Assembly (NCBI RefSeq): GCF_007197645.1
Contig: NZ_VKGK01000009.1
Span: 62,001-126,000, forward strand
Source of the DNA: Shewanella hanedai
GTDB lineage: Bacteria; Pseudomonadota; Gammaproteobacteria; Enterobacterales; Shewanellaceae
Length of the DNA stretch: 64,000 nucleotides
Reading direction: 5' to 3'
Position numbers and translations under genes: made by a program. Of this stretch, positions 37,035-43,867 are shown in pieces (the stretch's first letter is position 1; each line of letters opens with the position of its first letter). The notes below the pieces were generated by a model. The model saw only the letters and a program-made list of their open reading frames with translations, was not told the origin of the DNA and did no database searches.

Positions 37035-37709
37035 CTAGCGCCAATGAGTGGTTTTTTTATGTTTGCCAAAATGACGTAATTGAGCCGCCATCGCGGTTTG
37101 TTTAGATAGCTTTAATAACTGAATCAGTAGAGGGAAAATCACGCAATGGATCAATTCAGACCAGTTTCTAGGATCTTTCAACGCCTTCGGCGTAATACGT
37201 GCTCCGCGTAAACATTGAATTTGGTATATCTCACGAACTTCTCTCGTCATGGTCGGCAATAAACTCAATGACGCCGCAATCACAAACGCCCATTTAGCAG
37301 GCAGTATCCACGTCAGTACTTCGCCTATTTTTTCCGGTCGACAGGTAACCGATAACCACCAGCCTGGAATAAATGCCATTAATACCCTAAGTACAACGGT
37401 AGCCCCTTCAAGCAGTTGATCTTTACCGTGCATCAAGTAATACAGGCTTAACGTGATCACCAACTGAGCCAGAAAAACTCGCCCTATTACCCAGAAATCA
37501 CCACGGCGATAAACACCGTGAATAATCAAACCGAGATTGCAGATAATGAGTCCGAACAGGTACTGTGTTGCGATAAAAAAAGCCGCACTAGACAAGACAA
37601 GGGCTAAGATGAGCCCTGTGGCAGTCCAACCAATACCCTTGCCGCTCTTGATGACAGTATTCGCGCCGTTAACCGAGTTGCGACAATGCCGACCTCCGCT
37701 AGTTTTCAT
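37035..37709 (-). CDS. ECF transporter transmembrane (T) component
   Basis: A 224-residue protein with four to five helices and a C-terminal cytoplasmic coupling region. That region carries two Arg-containing coupling motifs, IQCLRGARI and AAQLRHFG, equivalents of the A-R-G motifs of EcfT that dock on the ATPases. It follows the ATPase gene by 13 bases. Energy-coupling-factor importers need exactly this set: fused ATPase, T and S. Confidence 0.82.
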   Translation of the reverse strand: MKTSGGRHCRNSVNGANTVIKSGKGIGWTATGLILALVLSSAAFFIATQYLFGLIICNLGLIIHGVYRRGDFWVIGRVFLAQLVITLSLYYLMHGKDQLLEGATVVLRVLMAFIPGWWLSVTCRPEKIGEVLTWILPAKWAFVIAASLSLLPTMTREVREIYQIQCLRGARITPKALKDPRNWSELIHCVIFPLLIQLLKLSKQTAMAAQLRHFGKHKKTTHWR

Positions 37710-37722
37710 CAATCAAATCCAC

Positions 37723-39069
37723 TTACGCAGCCCCTAGCGCTTGGTTTTCGCCATCACTGCATAAGACGCCATCATGGATCAGCCAATGCCCTGTTACTGG
37801 TAGTGTTAACATTTGTCTGTGGCCACTGAGTAAAATGGCACAGCCGCCCCGACTCAGCTTGGTCAGTAGATGCCATACCCGGTTAAGGTATTCACCATCG
37901 AGTCCAGCAAAGGGGTCATCGAGCAACAAGACTTTAGGTTTAATGACAGCTAAAGAGGCTAAGGCCACCATGTGCTGCTGCCCATAGGAGAGTGTGTGCG
38001 GGGAGTGATCTTTGAGATGTAGTAACCCTAATTCATCTAGCAGCTGTTCAGCCCAGAACAGAGGAAGCTCAAAACGTTTAAGGCTAAATTGAACCTCTTC
38101 TAACACGCTGCTTTCAAACAGCTGACGATTAGGGCGTTGTAACAAGAGCCCCAGATCAGCACCAAAAGCCCCCACCTTGGCTTGCTTACCCAGCACTAAT
38201 AACGGAAGCTCGTTAATATCAGATTGAATGCCGGCCAAACTCTTTAAAAAACTGCTCTTTCCTGTGCCATTATCTCCCACTAAGGAGACAATCTCACCAC
38301 TGTAGAGCTTTAATGGCTGCATACTTTTGAACAATGGGTCTTGATTGGAAAACCTGAATTCAAATGGCTTGATTTGCATCACACAGACATCAAACTGCAC
38401 TAGCCCAGCTTGAATATTATCCACAACAACAGGTGTAGGGCAGCCTGCAATTAACTCGCCCGCTTTAATAAAATAGTAGTGATCAACCACATCAACAAAT
38501 GCATTTGGATTATGATCCACGAGCACAATCGCGACGCCCCCCTCTTTTAACTCAGACAAGACCAACAAGAGTTCTTCAACACCTGCATTATCGAGCTGAG
38601 CCCAAGGTTCATCGAGCAGGAGAATGTCAGGTTCAGACACCAATTGAGACGCGATCATCACTCTGTATTTCTGACCTAAAGATAACTGTTCAATGGGCAT
38701 ATCTAAGCTAACAAACAAGCCCACTTTTCTGAGAGCTGACTGTACCTTCCCACGCATGAGTTCAGTAGGGACACATAAGTTTTCCAGTGCAAAAGCGATC
38801 TCAGCACCAACACTTTGACGAATAAACTGTACATTGGGGTCTTGCATCACCAAACCCAAAACCAAGCCATCGGCAATATGGAAGTTACCTTCCCATGGCC
38901 GTGATAGGACGCCCATGATCAACTTAATTAGCGTGGATTTACCTGAACCTGTTGGCCCACTAATGCAGTGACACTCTCCTCGATTAACCTTCAAGTTAAT
39001 TTCCTGAAGAACCAATGCTTCATCACAGCGGTAACGATAACTGACCTTATCTAGCTCAAGTAAACTCAT
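37723..39069 (-). CDS. ECF transporter double ATP-binding protein
   Basis: A 448-residue tandem ABC ATPase. The first domain has Walker A GPTGSGKST (residues 38-46), signature LSLGQKYRV and Walker B ILLLDEPW. The second has GDNGTGKSS, signature LSYGQQHMV and Walker B VLLLDDPFAGLDG. Two ATPase halves fused in one chain are typical of YkoD-like ECF systems. The start is the ATG at 39069 followed by the canonical SLLELDKVSYRY strand; the frame extension to 39120 has no support. It is the first gene of a five-gene operon (A2-T-S-TiaS-like-Cys-rich). Confidence 0.88.
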   Translation of the reverse strand: MSLLELDKVSYRYRCDEALVLQEINLKVNRGECHCISGPTGSGKSTLIKLIMGVLSRPWEGNFHIADGLVLGLVMQDPNVQFIRQSVGAEIAFALENLCVPTELMRGKVQSALRKVGLFVSLDMPIEQLSLGQKYRVMIASQLVSEPDILLLDEPWAQLDNAGVEELLLVLSELKEGGVAIVLVDHNPNAFVDVVDHYYFIKAGELIAGCPTPVVVDNIQAGLVQFDVCVMQIKPFEFRFSNQDPLFKSMQPLKLYSGEIVSLVGDNGTGKSSFLKSLAGIQSDINELPLLVLGKQAKVGAFGADLGLLLQRPNRQLFESSVLEEVQFSLKRFELPLFWAEQLLDELGLLHLKDHSPHTLSYGQQHMVALASLAVIKPKVLLLDDPFAGLDGEYLNRVWHLLTKLSRGGCAILLSGHRQMLTLPVTGHWLIHDGVLCSDGENQALGAA

Positions 39070-39571
39070 GAGTAATAAACAACCTAAGTAAGCCCTAAAT
39101 CTGTCAGTGCCGTACCACAAAGCCGCTGTCCAGATCGATTATCTGCAGCTGGTAATTTGTGATAAATCACTATTTTCTATGTTAGTTATCGATGATTTCA
39201 AACAAGATTAACGTGTCATTACTCGCATTGTTGCTTCACTCTGATTCGCTCTCAAGCAATAAAAAGCTAAAAACAAACGTAGATCGACTAATTCTTATTT
39301 TATCTTATGGATATCAGATAGATGAAGGACAAAATGTCCCGCAAACACTGGGAGGTGGACAAATGTATGCACAAAATACGTTTAATATGGACACTTTAAT
39401 ATTGAATATATGGCTAACCTCACAGCTTGACAGGCTACAACTTGACACTTTTTCTCCTGCACATTAGTTTGTCCTTAAGACGATGTCCTAGTGGTTTGCC
39501 TATATTCAGTACTTTCAGGGCCCAACCATAACTTTCATGTTTGTTTTTCTGATATGTTTTTGGAGTTTTAA
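39070..39571. other. Divergent promoter region, ECF operon / menF
   Basis: About 500 bases hold no gene I accept. The 91-codon frame at 39192-39467 lacks a ribosome site and any protein character. It contains the palindrome GACAAAATGTC (39328-39338) and a partial second copy GGACAAATGT (39357-39366), matching the sites around the NtrC-type regulator gene. TGG-N10-GC around 39356-39370 is a mediocre sigma-54-like match. Confidence 0.5.
39328..39338. promoter_or_regulatory. GACAAAATGTC palindrome (distant copy)
   Basis: It is identical to the two sites flanking the sigma-54 regulator/tup promoters (47383-47393 and 47465-47475). It could place menF or the ECF operon in the same regulon. No good sigma-54 promoter is visible at the expected distance, so the role is uncertain. 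Confidence 0.4.
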
Positions 39572-40930
39572 TTGGCTGCCTTTTCGTTGTCACAGGCTAT
39601 TTCATCCCTAACTGACACTCTAAAAAAACTGACATTTCAAACACAAAGCGATCCTATCATTCAGCTTTCCATTCCGATCAAACCTGTGCCCGCTATTGCG
39701 TGGTTAGCAGCTCAACCTTGCTACCCTAGAATCTATTGGAAAGGAAGAGATACCGAAGAGGAAGTCGCTGCGATTGGTTGCTGTAAAGATTTTTTTTATG
39801 CTGATGGTATCGATGATAATCAACTATCTGCTGAATATCAGAAACAACGTGCACTCTCAAATAATCAAGATATTCGTTATTACGGGGGCGTAGCCTTCGA
39901 CAGAACCACTGAATGCTGGCCCGAGTTTGGCCGAGCACACTTTGTATTGCCACGTATAGAACTAAGACGAAATGGTCATGACTACAAACTGTTAGTTAAC
40001 CTCAATTGTGATAGCGAAAATGCGGAGTCTGAGCGTAAACAAGCCATAGATAGCTTAATGGAATTGGCCCCACCAAAGCCGCTGCCACCGCCAAATAAGA
40101 TCAGCTTATTAAGTCGAAGCGATAGACCTAATCGTTACCGTTGGACCGAGCTGGTTAATCAAGTTACTCATCAGAAGTTTATCAAAGAGACACCTAAAGT
40201 GGTGCTGTCACGATTAACTCAACTTGAAGTGAACCAAGTCGTTGACCCGTGGATGTTACTCGCCTGCTGGCAGGGACGAAATCAGAATAGCTTCCAATTT
40301 GGCTTTCAGTTTAGTGCCGACAGAACCTTTATATCCTGTACTCCAGAGCGATTATATCGACGTCGACAACGCGAGCTTTTTACTGAAGCCCTCGCAGGAA
40401 CCACCACTCGTGGGTTAAATCTCGAGGAAGATGACGTTCTGGCGCAAACGCTTTTGGAAGATAATAAAAACAGTCATGAAAATCGACTGGTCAAAGATCA
40501 TATTGTCGGTGCCTTGGCTCCATTGAGTAATTACGTCGGAGCCGAAAGCTGCCCTAAAATTTTTAAACTGAGTCATATTCAGCATCTTCATCGCTCTATT
40601 CGCGCCGAGTTAAAACCTGGCGTTGATGACTTTCAGCTGCTGCAAGCGCTCCACCCTACTCCAGCTGTGGGCGGGTTACCGAAAGAGCCTGCAATGAATT
40701 TTATTCGACAAAGTGAAGGTTATGCCAGAGGTTGGTACGCTGGGGCTTGTGGCTATTTCAATAAACACGAGAGTGAGTTTGCCGTGGCAATTCGCAGTGC
40801 ACTTATCGAACCAGGCCGCATCAACTTGTTTGCCGGAGCTGGAATTGTCTCAGGTTCCGAGGCCGATGCTGAATGGGTAGAGCTTGAAAATAAACTCACG
40901 ACCATTCTCTCAATTCTAACCGAACTTTAA
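39572..40930 (+). CDS. menF: Isochorismate synthase
   Basis: A 452-residue chorismate-binding enzyme. The C-terminal ADC/ICS domain shows ELFTEALAGTTTRG, NSHENRLVKDHIVGAL, LHPTPAVGGLPKEPA and YAGACGYFN. The LHPTPAVGG-PxxxA pattern is typical of isochorismate synthases rather than anthranilate or aminodeoxychorismate synthases. MenF supplies the first committed step to menaquinone, important for anaerobic respiration. The start is a TTG with GGAG eight bases upstream; no in-frame ATG lies nearby. It overlaps the stop of the convergent solute-binding gene by four bases. Confidence 0.92.
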   Translation: MAAFSLSQAISSLTDTLKKLTFQTQSDPIIQLSIPIKPVPAIAWLAAQPCYPRIYWKGRDTEEEVAAIGCCKDFFYADGIDDNQLSAEYQKQRALSNNQDIRYYGGVAFDRTTECWPEFGRAHFVLPRIELRRNGHDYKLLVNLNCDSENAESERKQAIDSLMELAPPKPLPPPNKISLLSRSDRPNRYRWTELVNQVTHQKFIKETPKVVLSRLTQLEVNQVVDPWMLLACWQGRNQNSFQFGFQFSADRTFISCTPERLYRRRQRELFTEALAGTTTRGLNLEEDDVLAQTLLEDNKNSHENRLVKDHIVGALAPLSNYVGAESCPKIFKLSHIQHLHRSIRAELKPGVDDFQLLQALHPTPAVGGLPKEPAMNFIRQSEGYARGWYAGACGYFNKHESEFAVAIRSALIEPGRINLFAGAGIVSGSEADAEWVELENKLTTILSILTEL

Positions 40931-41661
40931 AGCCGATTAGCATCTGGGCCAACGTATTGACGAAAAAGTCGATCTAGCTCTCCGCTATCGCTCATTTTCT
41001 GTAATTCAATGTCGAAATGCGCTTTAAGCAGCTTTCCTTTCTCATTCAAGGCAAACGCAAAATAGATCTCAGTTCTAAATACGTTCTCTATGATCACAAA
41101 CTGCCTAGGTTCACTTAACTCGGCCGCCTTAGCCAACATAGACGGTTTATAATCCAGTACTGCATCTATGTGCCCTCTGTTTACGCGGTCAAGCATCTCC
41201 AGCAGACTGCTGCTCTCCCCGTAATACATGGGGACATCAATAAATTCGTCATAGCGGTATTTCAACATCGCCTGCACTTTCTTGAATGACAAGCTCTCAA
41301 TACCATCCCAGTTCTTAGCCATTTCAGGTGTCAACGCAATATCGGCACTGTCGACTTCAATGGGCTGATCACTGTAGATAGCCTTAGTTGTATCACCAGC
41401 ATAGAAGCCTAGCGCCATATCGGCTCGTTCATGATTAAGCAGGTATCTCACTCTTGAAAAAGGGGCGATATCGATCTCAACCTGCCAATTTTCATCTGGG
41501 AAAATCTGCTTTAAAACGTCGAAGTAAAAACCTGAGCCGTCTTCATTGGTATAACCCAGCCAAGATTCTGTGACTATGTGTATTGTTTGGGGAGCAGAGG
41601 TTGACTGGAGAGGAAACCAGCTTAAACAGAGGAGTAAAAAACACTTAATAGGTCTATTCAT
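40927..41661 (-). CDS. Periplasmic solute-binding protein, family 3-like
   Basis: A 244-residue protein with a signal peptide (residues 1-22, cut near STSA) and the bilobed SBP_bac_3 layout: IHIVTESWLGYTNEDGSGFYFDVLKQIF, ADMALGFYAG, then YFAFALNEKGKLLKAHFDIELQKMSDSGELDRLFRQY. No ABC permease or ATPase adjoins it. Orphan proteins of this type in Shewanella may sense or bind amino acids, or work with distant permeases. The start could be ATG 41661 or GTG 41667. It is tail-to-tail with menF. Confidence 0.78.
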   Translation of the reverse strand: MNRPIKCFLLLCLSWFPLQSTSAPQTIHIVTESWLGYTNEDGSGFYFDVLKQIFPDENWQVEIDIAPFSRVRYLLNHERADMALGFYAGDTTKAIYSDQPIEVDSADIALTPEMAKNWDGIESLSFKKVQAMLKYRYDEFIDVPMYYGESSSLLEMLDRVNRGHIDAVLDYKPSMLAKAAELSEPRQFVIIENVFRTEIYFAFALNEKGKLLKAHFDIELQKMSDSGELDRLFRQYVGPDANRL

Positions 41662-41868
41662 AATCACACTGATTTTCCGTTTTAAAGATGAGAATGGAAT
41701 ATCATCAACTAACTTTAGAACAGTTTGTGGTTTTTTGAATTAAATCTTAGCAATGCTCTTGTTCATGGCCAAAAGATCTCTATAATTCCTCGCCCCTAAC
41801 GGGATAGTATAAATTTGATATCGCCACTGAAACAGATGTCAGTCAGCTGACTAAGCGACACCTAAATA

Positions 41869-41912
41869 GCGGGTTCCCTCACCCCGCGACCATGAACACG
41901 TAATTAAAAAGG
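41869..41912 (+). promoter_or_regulatory. Probable preQ1-I (type III-like) riboswitch upstream of yhhQ
   Basis: P1 is GCGGG (41869-41873) with CCCGC (41883-41887). The loop TTCCCTCAC resembles preQ1-I L1 (UUC...CAC before the CCC strand). An A-rich tail (41888-41911) ends in AAGG, which is the ribosome-binding site seven bases before the yhhQ start. CCT of the loop can pair with AGG (41910-41912), forming the H-type pseudoknot that would hide the site. The downstream gene is a queuosine-precursor transporter, the expected target. The tail is longer than in the compact type I examples. Confidence 0.55.
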
Positions 41913-41919
41913 CCACAAG

Positions 41920-42591
41920 ATGTTAACGTTAACGACCACACAGATCCGTCGTGCACTATTGCTGCTCGTCGGTTTTCATATCTCAATTATCTGCGCCAGC
42001 AACTATCTGGTTCAACTTCCCTTTCAGATCTTTGGTATGCATACCACTTGGGGAGCTTTTAGCTTTCCGTTTGTCTATCTGGCCACCGATCTTACCGTAC
42101 GGATATTTGGCCAAAGCCCAGCAAGGCGCATCATACTTAAAGCAATGCTGCCCGCTCTGCTTATCTCTTATCTAATGGGTGTATTGTTTCACCAAGGCAG
42201 TTTTCAGGGGATAGGCTCATTATCTGAATTCAACACGTTTGTATTTCGTATCGCCTTTGCCAGCTTTGCCGCTTACCTTATTGGTCAGCTAATGGACATT
42301 ACGGTGTTTGCCAAAATACGCCAAAGCCGTTCTTGGTGGGTAGCACCTGCTGCATCAACACTCATAGGTAACTTAGTTGATACTCTGGTGTTCTTCGGTT
42401 TGGCATTTTACGCCTCAACAGACAGCTTTATGGCTGAGCATTGGCCAGAGATCGCCAGTGTCGATTATGGCTTTAAACTGATCGTCAGTTTAGGACTATT
42501 CCTACCAGCCTATGGTGTACTGTTAAAAGTCCTTGAGCACAAGATTGTTAGCCCTTCTCAGCCATCGAATAACGACCATAATTTAGCTTAG
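41920..42591 (+). CDS. yhhQ: Queuosine precursor transporter (YhhQ/VUT family)
   Basis: A 223-residue protein with six helices. It has the family signatures FSFPFVYLATDLTVRIFG near residues 46-63 and WWVAPAASTLIGNLVDTLVFFGLAF near 143-167. YhhQ imports preQ0/preQ1 precursors for queuosine in tRNA anticodons. The ribosome site AAGG is exactly the element predicted to be sequestered by the upstream preQ1-type pseudoknot, so precursor supply probably represses translation. Confidence 0.92.
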   Translation: MLTLTTTQIRRALLLLVGFHISIICASNYLVQLPFQIFGMHTTWGAFSFPFVYLATDLTVRIFGQSPARRIILKAMLPALLISYLMGVLFHQGSFQGIGSLSEFNTFVFRIAFASFAAYLIGQLMDITVFAKIRQSRSWWVAPAASTLIGNLVDTLVFFGLAFYASTDSFMAEHWPEIASVDYGFKLIVSLGLFLPAYGVLLKVLEHKIVSPSQPSNNDHNLA

Positions 42592-42607
42592 TAGCAAGCT
42601 TGGTCGA

Positions 42608-42640
42608 GTAAGCATTAATACTATTGGTATTAATGCTTAC
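42608..42640 (+). terminator. Perfect 14-bp hairpin after yhhQ (terminator-like)
   Basis: GTAAGCATTAATAC pairs with its exact complement (42627-42640) around a TATTG loop, 17 bases past the stop. No T-run follows, so it may act as a 3' stability element or a bidirectional barrier. It contains ACTATTGGTAT, related to the TIR-like motif of the MITE at 3131. Confidence 0.5.
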
Positions 42641-42803
42641 TGATTAATGGTTTACAAAATATCCATATCCTCGATAGTCAATTCTTACACAACAAGCTGG
42701 ACTGACCAGTTGTTTTTATACCCAAGCTTCGATTAAAATAGCCGCCTTCCCAATTTCATGCGCGGCTAATGTCTTTTCATCTAGCTAAACAGAGAGAATT
42801 AAG

Positions 42804-43268
42804 ATGTACCGAGTCGAAGTAGTGCAAGCAACGTTAGTCACACCTGAGTTATTACACAACCTTGTGGAACTGAGCCAGGCAATTCCTGAATTTGATAATG
42901 CGTACCCAGTCGCAGAGTATCAAACACGACTGTCAGACAAACCTATGCTGGCACTATTTATCAAGGTAGAGGAGGAAGTTGCAGGGTTTAAGCTGGGATA
43001 TGAACTCGGCAATGGTCAGTTCTATAGCTGGCTGGGCGGTATCTTACCTGAGTTCAGAGGCTTAGGTTTGGCAAAGCAGCTATTACTAGTTCAAGAGCAT
43101 TGGGCGAGAGAGCAGGGCTACCACCAGATTGAAGTAAAGACATTAAACTGCTTCGCTTCCATGCTTAAGATGCTTATTTCAAATCAATATCAGATCACTA
43201 GCCTTAAGCAAGATACTGATAATAAATCACTTAATAAGATCAGTTTGCAGAAATCACTGCAGGTGTAA
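42804..43268 (+). CDS. GNAT-family N-acetyltransferase
   Basis: A 154-residue GCN5-type acetyltransferase. The acetyl-CoA motif A is around residues 72-90 (YSWLGGILPEFRGLGLAKQLL, with R/Q-x-x-G-x-G/A as FRGLGLA). It is preceded by the strand AGFKLGYELGNG. Substrates of small GNATs cannot be predicted. GAGAGAA precedes the start. It ends 46 bases before the first RyhB Fur box. Confidence 0.85.
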   Translation: MYRVEVVQATLVTPELLHNLVELSQAIPEFDNAYPVAEYQTRLSDKPMLALFIKVEEEVAGFKLGYELGNGQFYSWLGGILPEFRGLGLAKQLLLVQEHWAREQGYHQIEVKTLNCFASMLKMLISNQYQITSLKQDTDNKSLNKISLQKSLQV

Positions 43269-43313
43269 TGTAAAGATTAGCTTAAGTTTCAATAAAAACT
43301 TGCCACACCAAAT

Positions 43314-43332
43314 GATAATGATTACTATTTGC
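43314..43332 (+). promoter_or_regulatory. Fur box of RyhB copy 1
   Basis: The sequence GATAATGATTACTATTTGC matches 14 of 19 positions of the Fur consensus GATAATGATAATCATTATC, including the whole left half. It is identical to the site in copy 2, and lies about 130 bases before the RyhB core and about 46 before the probable transcript start. Confidence 0.8.
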
Positions 43333-43359
43333 ATGCGTTCCAAGAACTTTGAATACATC

Positions 43360-43505
43360 ACTGAACGGATAAGCACTTCATCTCTGCTTATTTGCTCTCC
43401 CTTCAGAACGTTGTCGGGTTAAGGTTATGTAGGATAAGTTTGCAAAGCACGACATTGCTCACACACTCTTATCGCCGAGAATTTTATTTTTCTCGGCATT
43501 TTTTT
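43360..43505 (+). ncRNA. ryhB1: RyhB iron-responsive small RNA, copy 1
   Basis: The 20-base core AAAGCACGACATTGCTCACA (43444-43463) is identical to the conserved target-pairing core of enterobacterial RyhB. It is followed by a terminator: GCCGAGAA (43474-43481) pairs with TTCTCGGC (43490-43497), then T7. The Fur box upstream is what RyhB genes carry. RyhB pairs with mRNAs of iron-using proteins through Hfq and lowers their expression under iron limitation. The 5' end is estimated from the position of AATACAT, a possible -10, and could be off by 10-30 bases. Short frames across it are chance. Confidence 0.9.
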
Positions 43506-43667
43506 ATCTTTTTTTCGAGTACTTACCTTTCATACCAGACATTCAGCAGTGAAAAACACACAGATAAACAGACTTAAAAATCATTAAATTCATAATCTTA
43601 ATATAAGACTCAGTAAACAATTCAACTTAAGTAGATAAAAGTGAATAAAACAGTTGCAAACACAAAT

Positions 43668-43686
43668 GATAATGATTACTATTTGC
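43668..43686 (+). promoter_or_regulatory. Fur box of RyhB copy 2
   Basis: This 19-base site is identical to the box at 43314, 354 bases downstream. The conserved TTGCATGCGTTCCAAGAACT follows in both copies. Confidence 0.8.
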
Positions 43687-43713
43687 ATGCGTTCCAAGAA
43701 CTCCGAATACATA

Positions 43714-43855
43714 ATTGAGCAAATAAGCACTTCATCTCTGCTTATTTGCTTACCCCTTCAGAACATTGTCGGGTTATGTAGGATGAGTTTGCAAAGCACG
43801 ACATTGCTCACACACTCTTATCGCCGAGAATTTTATTTTTCTCGGCATTTTTTTG
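43714..43855 (+). ncRNA. ryhB2: RyhB iron-responsive small RNA, copy 2
   Basis: This is a tandem duplicate of the first gene, about 349-354 bases away. It has the identical core (43793-43812), an identical terminator stem (43823-43830 with 43839-43846) and a T7 tail. The copies differ by scattered substitutions and a 5-base deletion between promoter and core (GGGTTATGTAGG versus GGGTTAAGGTTATGTAGG). The conserved core and promoter with a drifting 5' half suggest that both are functional. The 5' end is estimated by analogy with copy 1. It ends 13 bases before the convergent histidine-kinase stop. Confidence 0.9.
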
Positions 43856-43867
43856 TCTGACGTTCAG

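Noticed and set aside
39192..39467. 91-codon frame between the ECF operon and menF
   Set aside because: No ribosome site, no domain or signal. It contains the regulatory palindrome and lies in a divergent promoter region.
43392..43860. Two 61-68-codon frames in the duplicated segment
   Set aside because: They share sequence only because the RyhB genes are duplicated; they read across the sRNA core and terminators and lack start signals.
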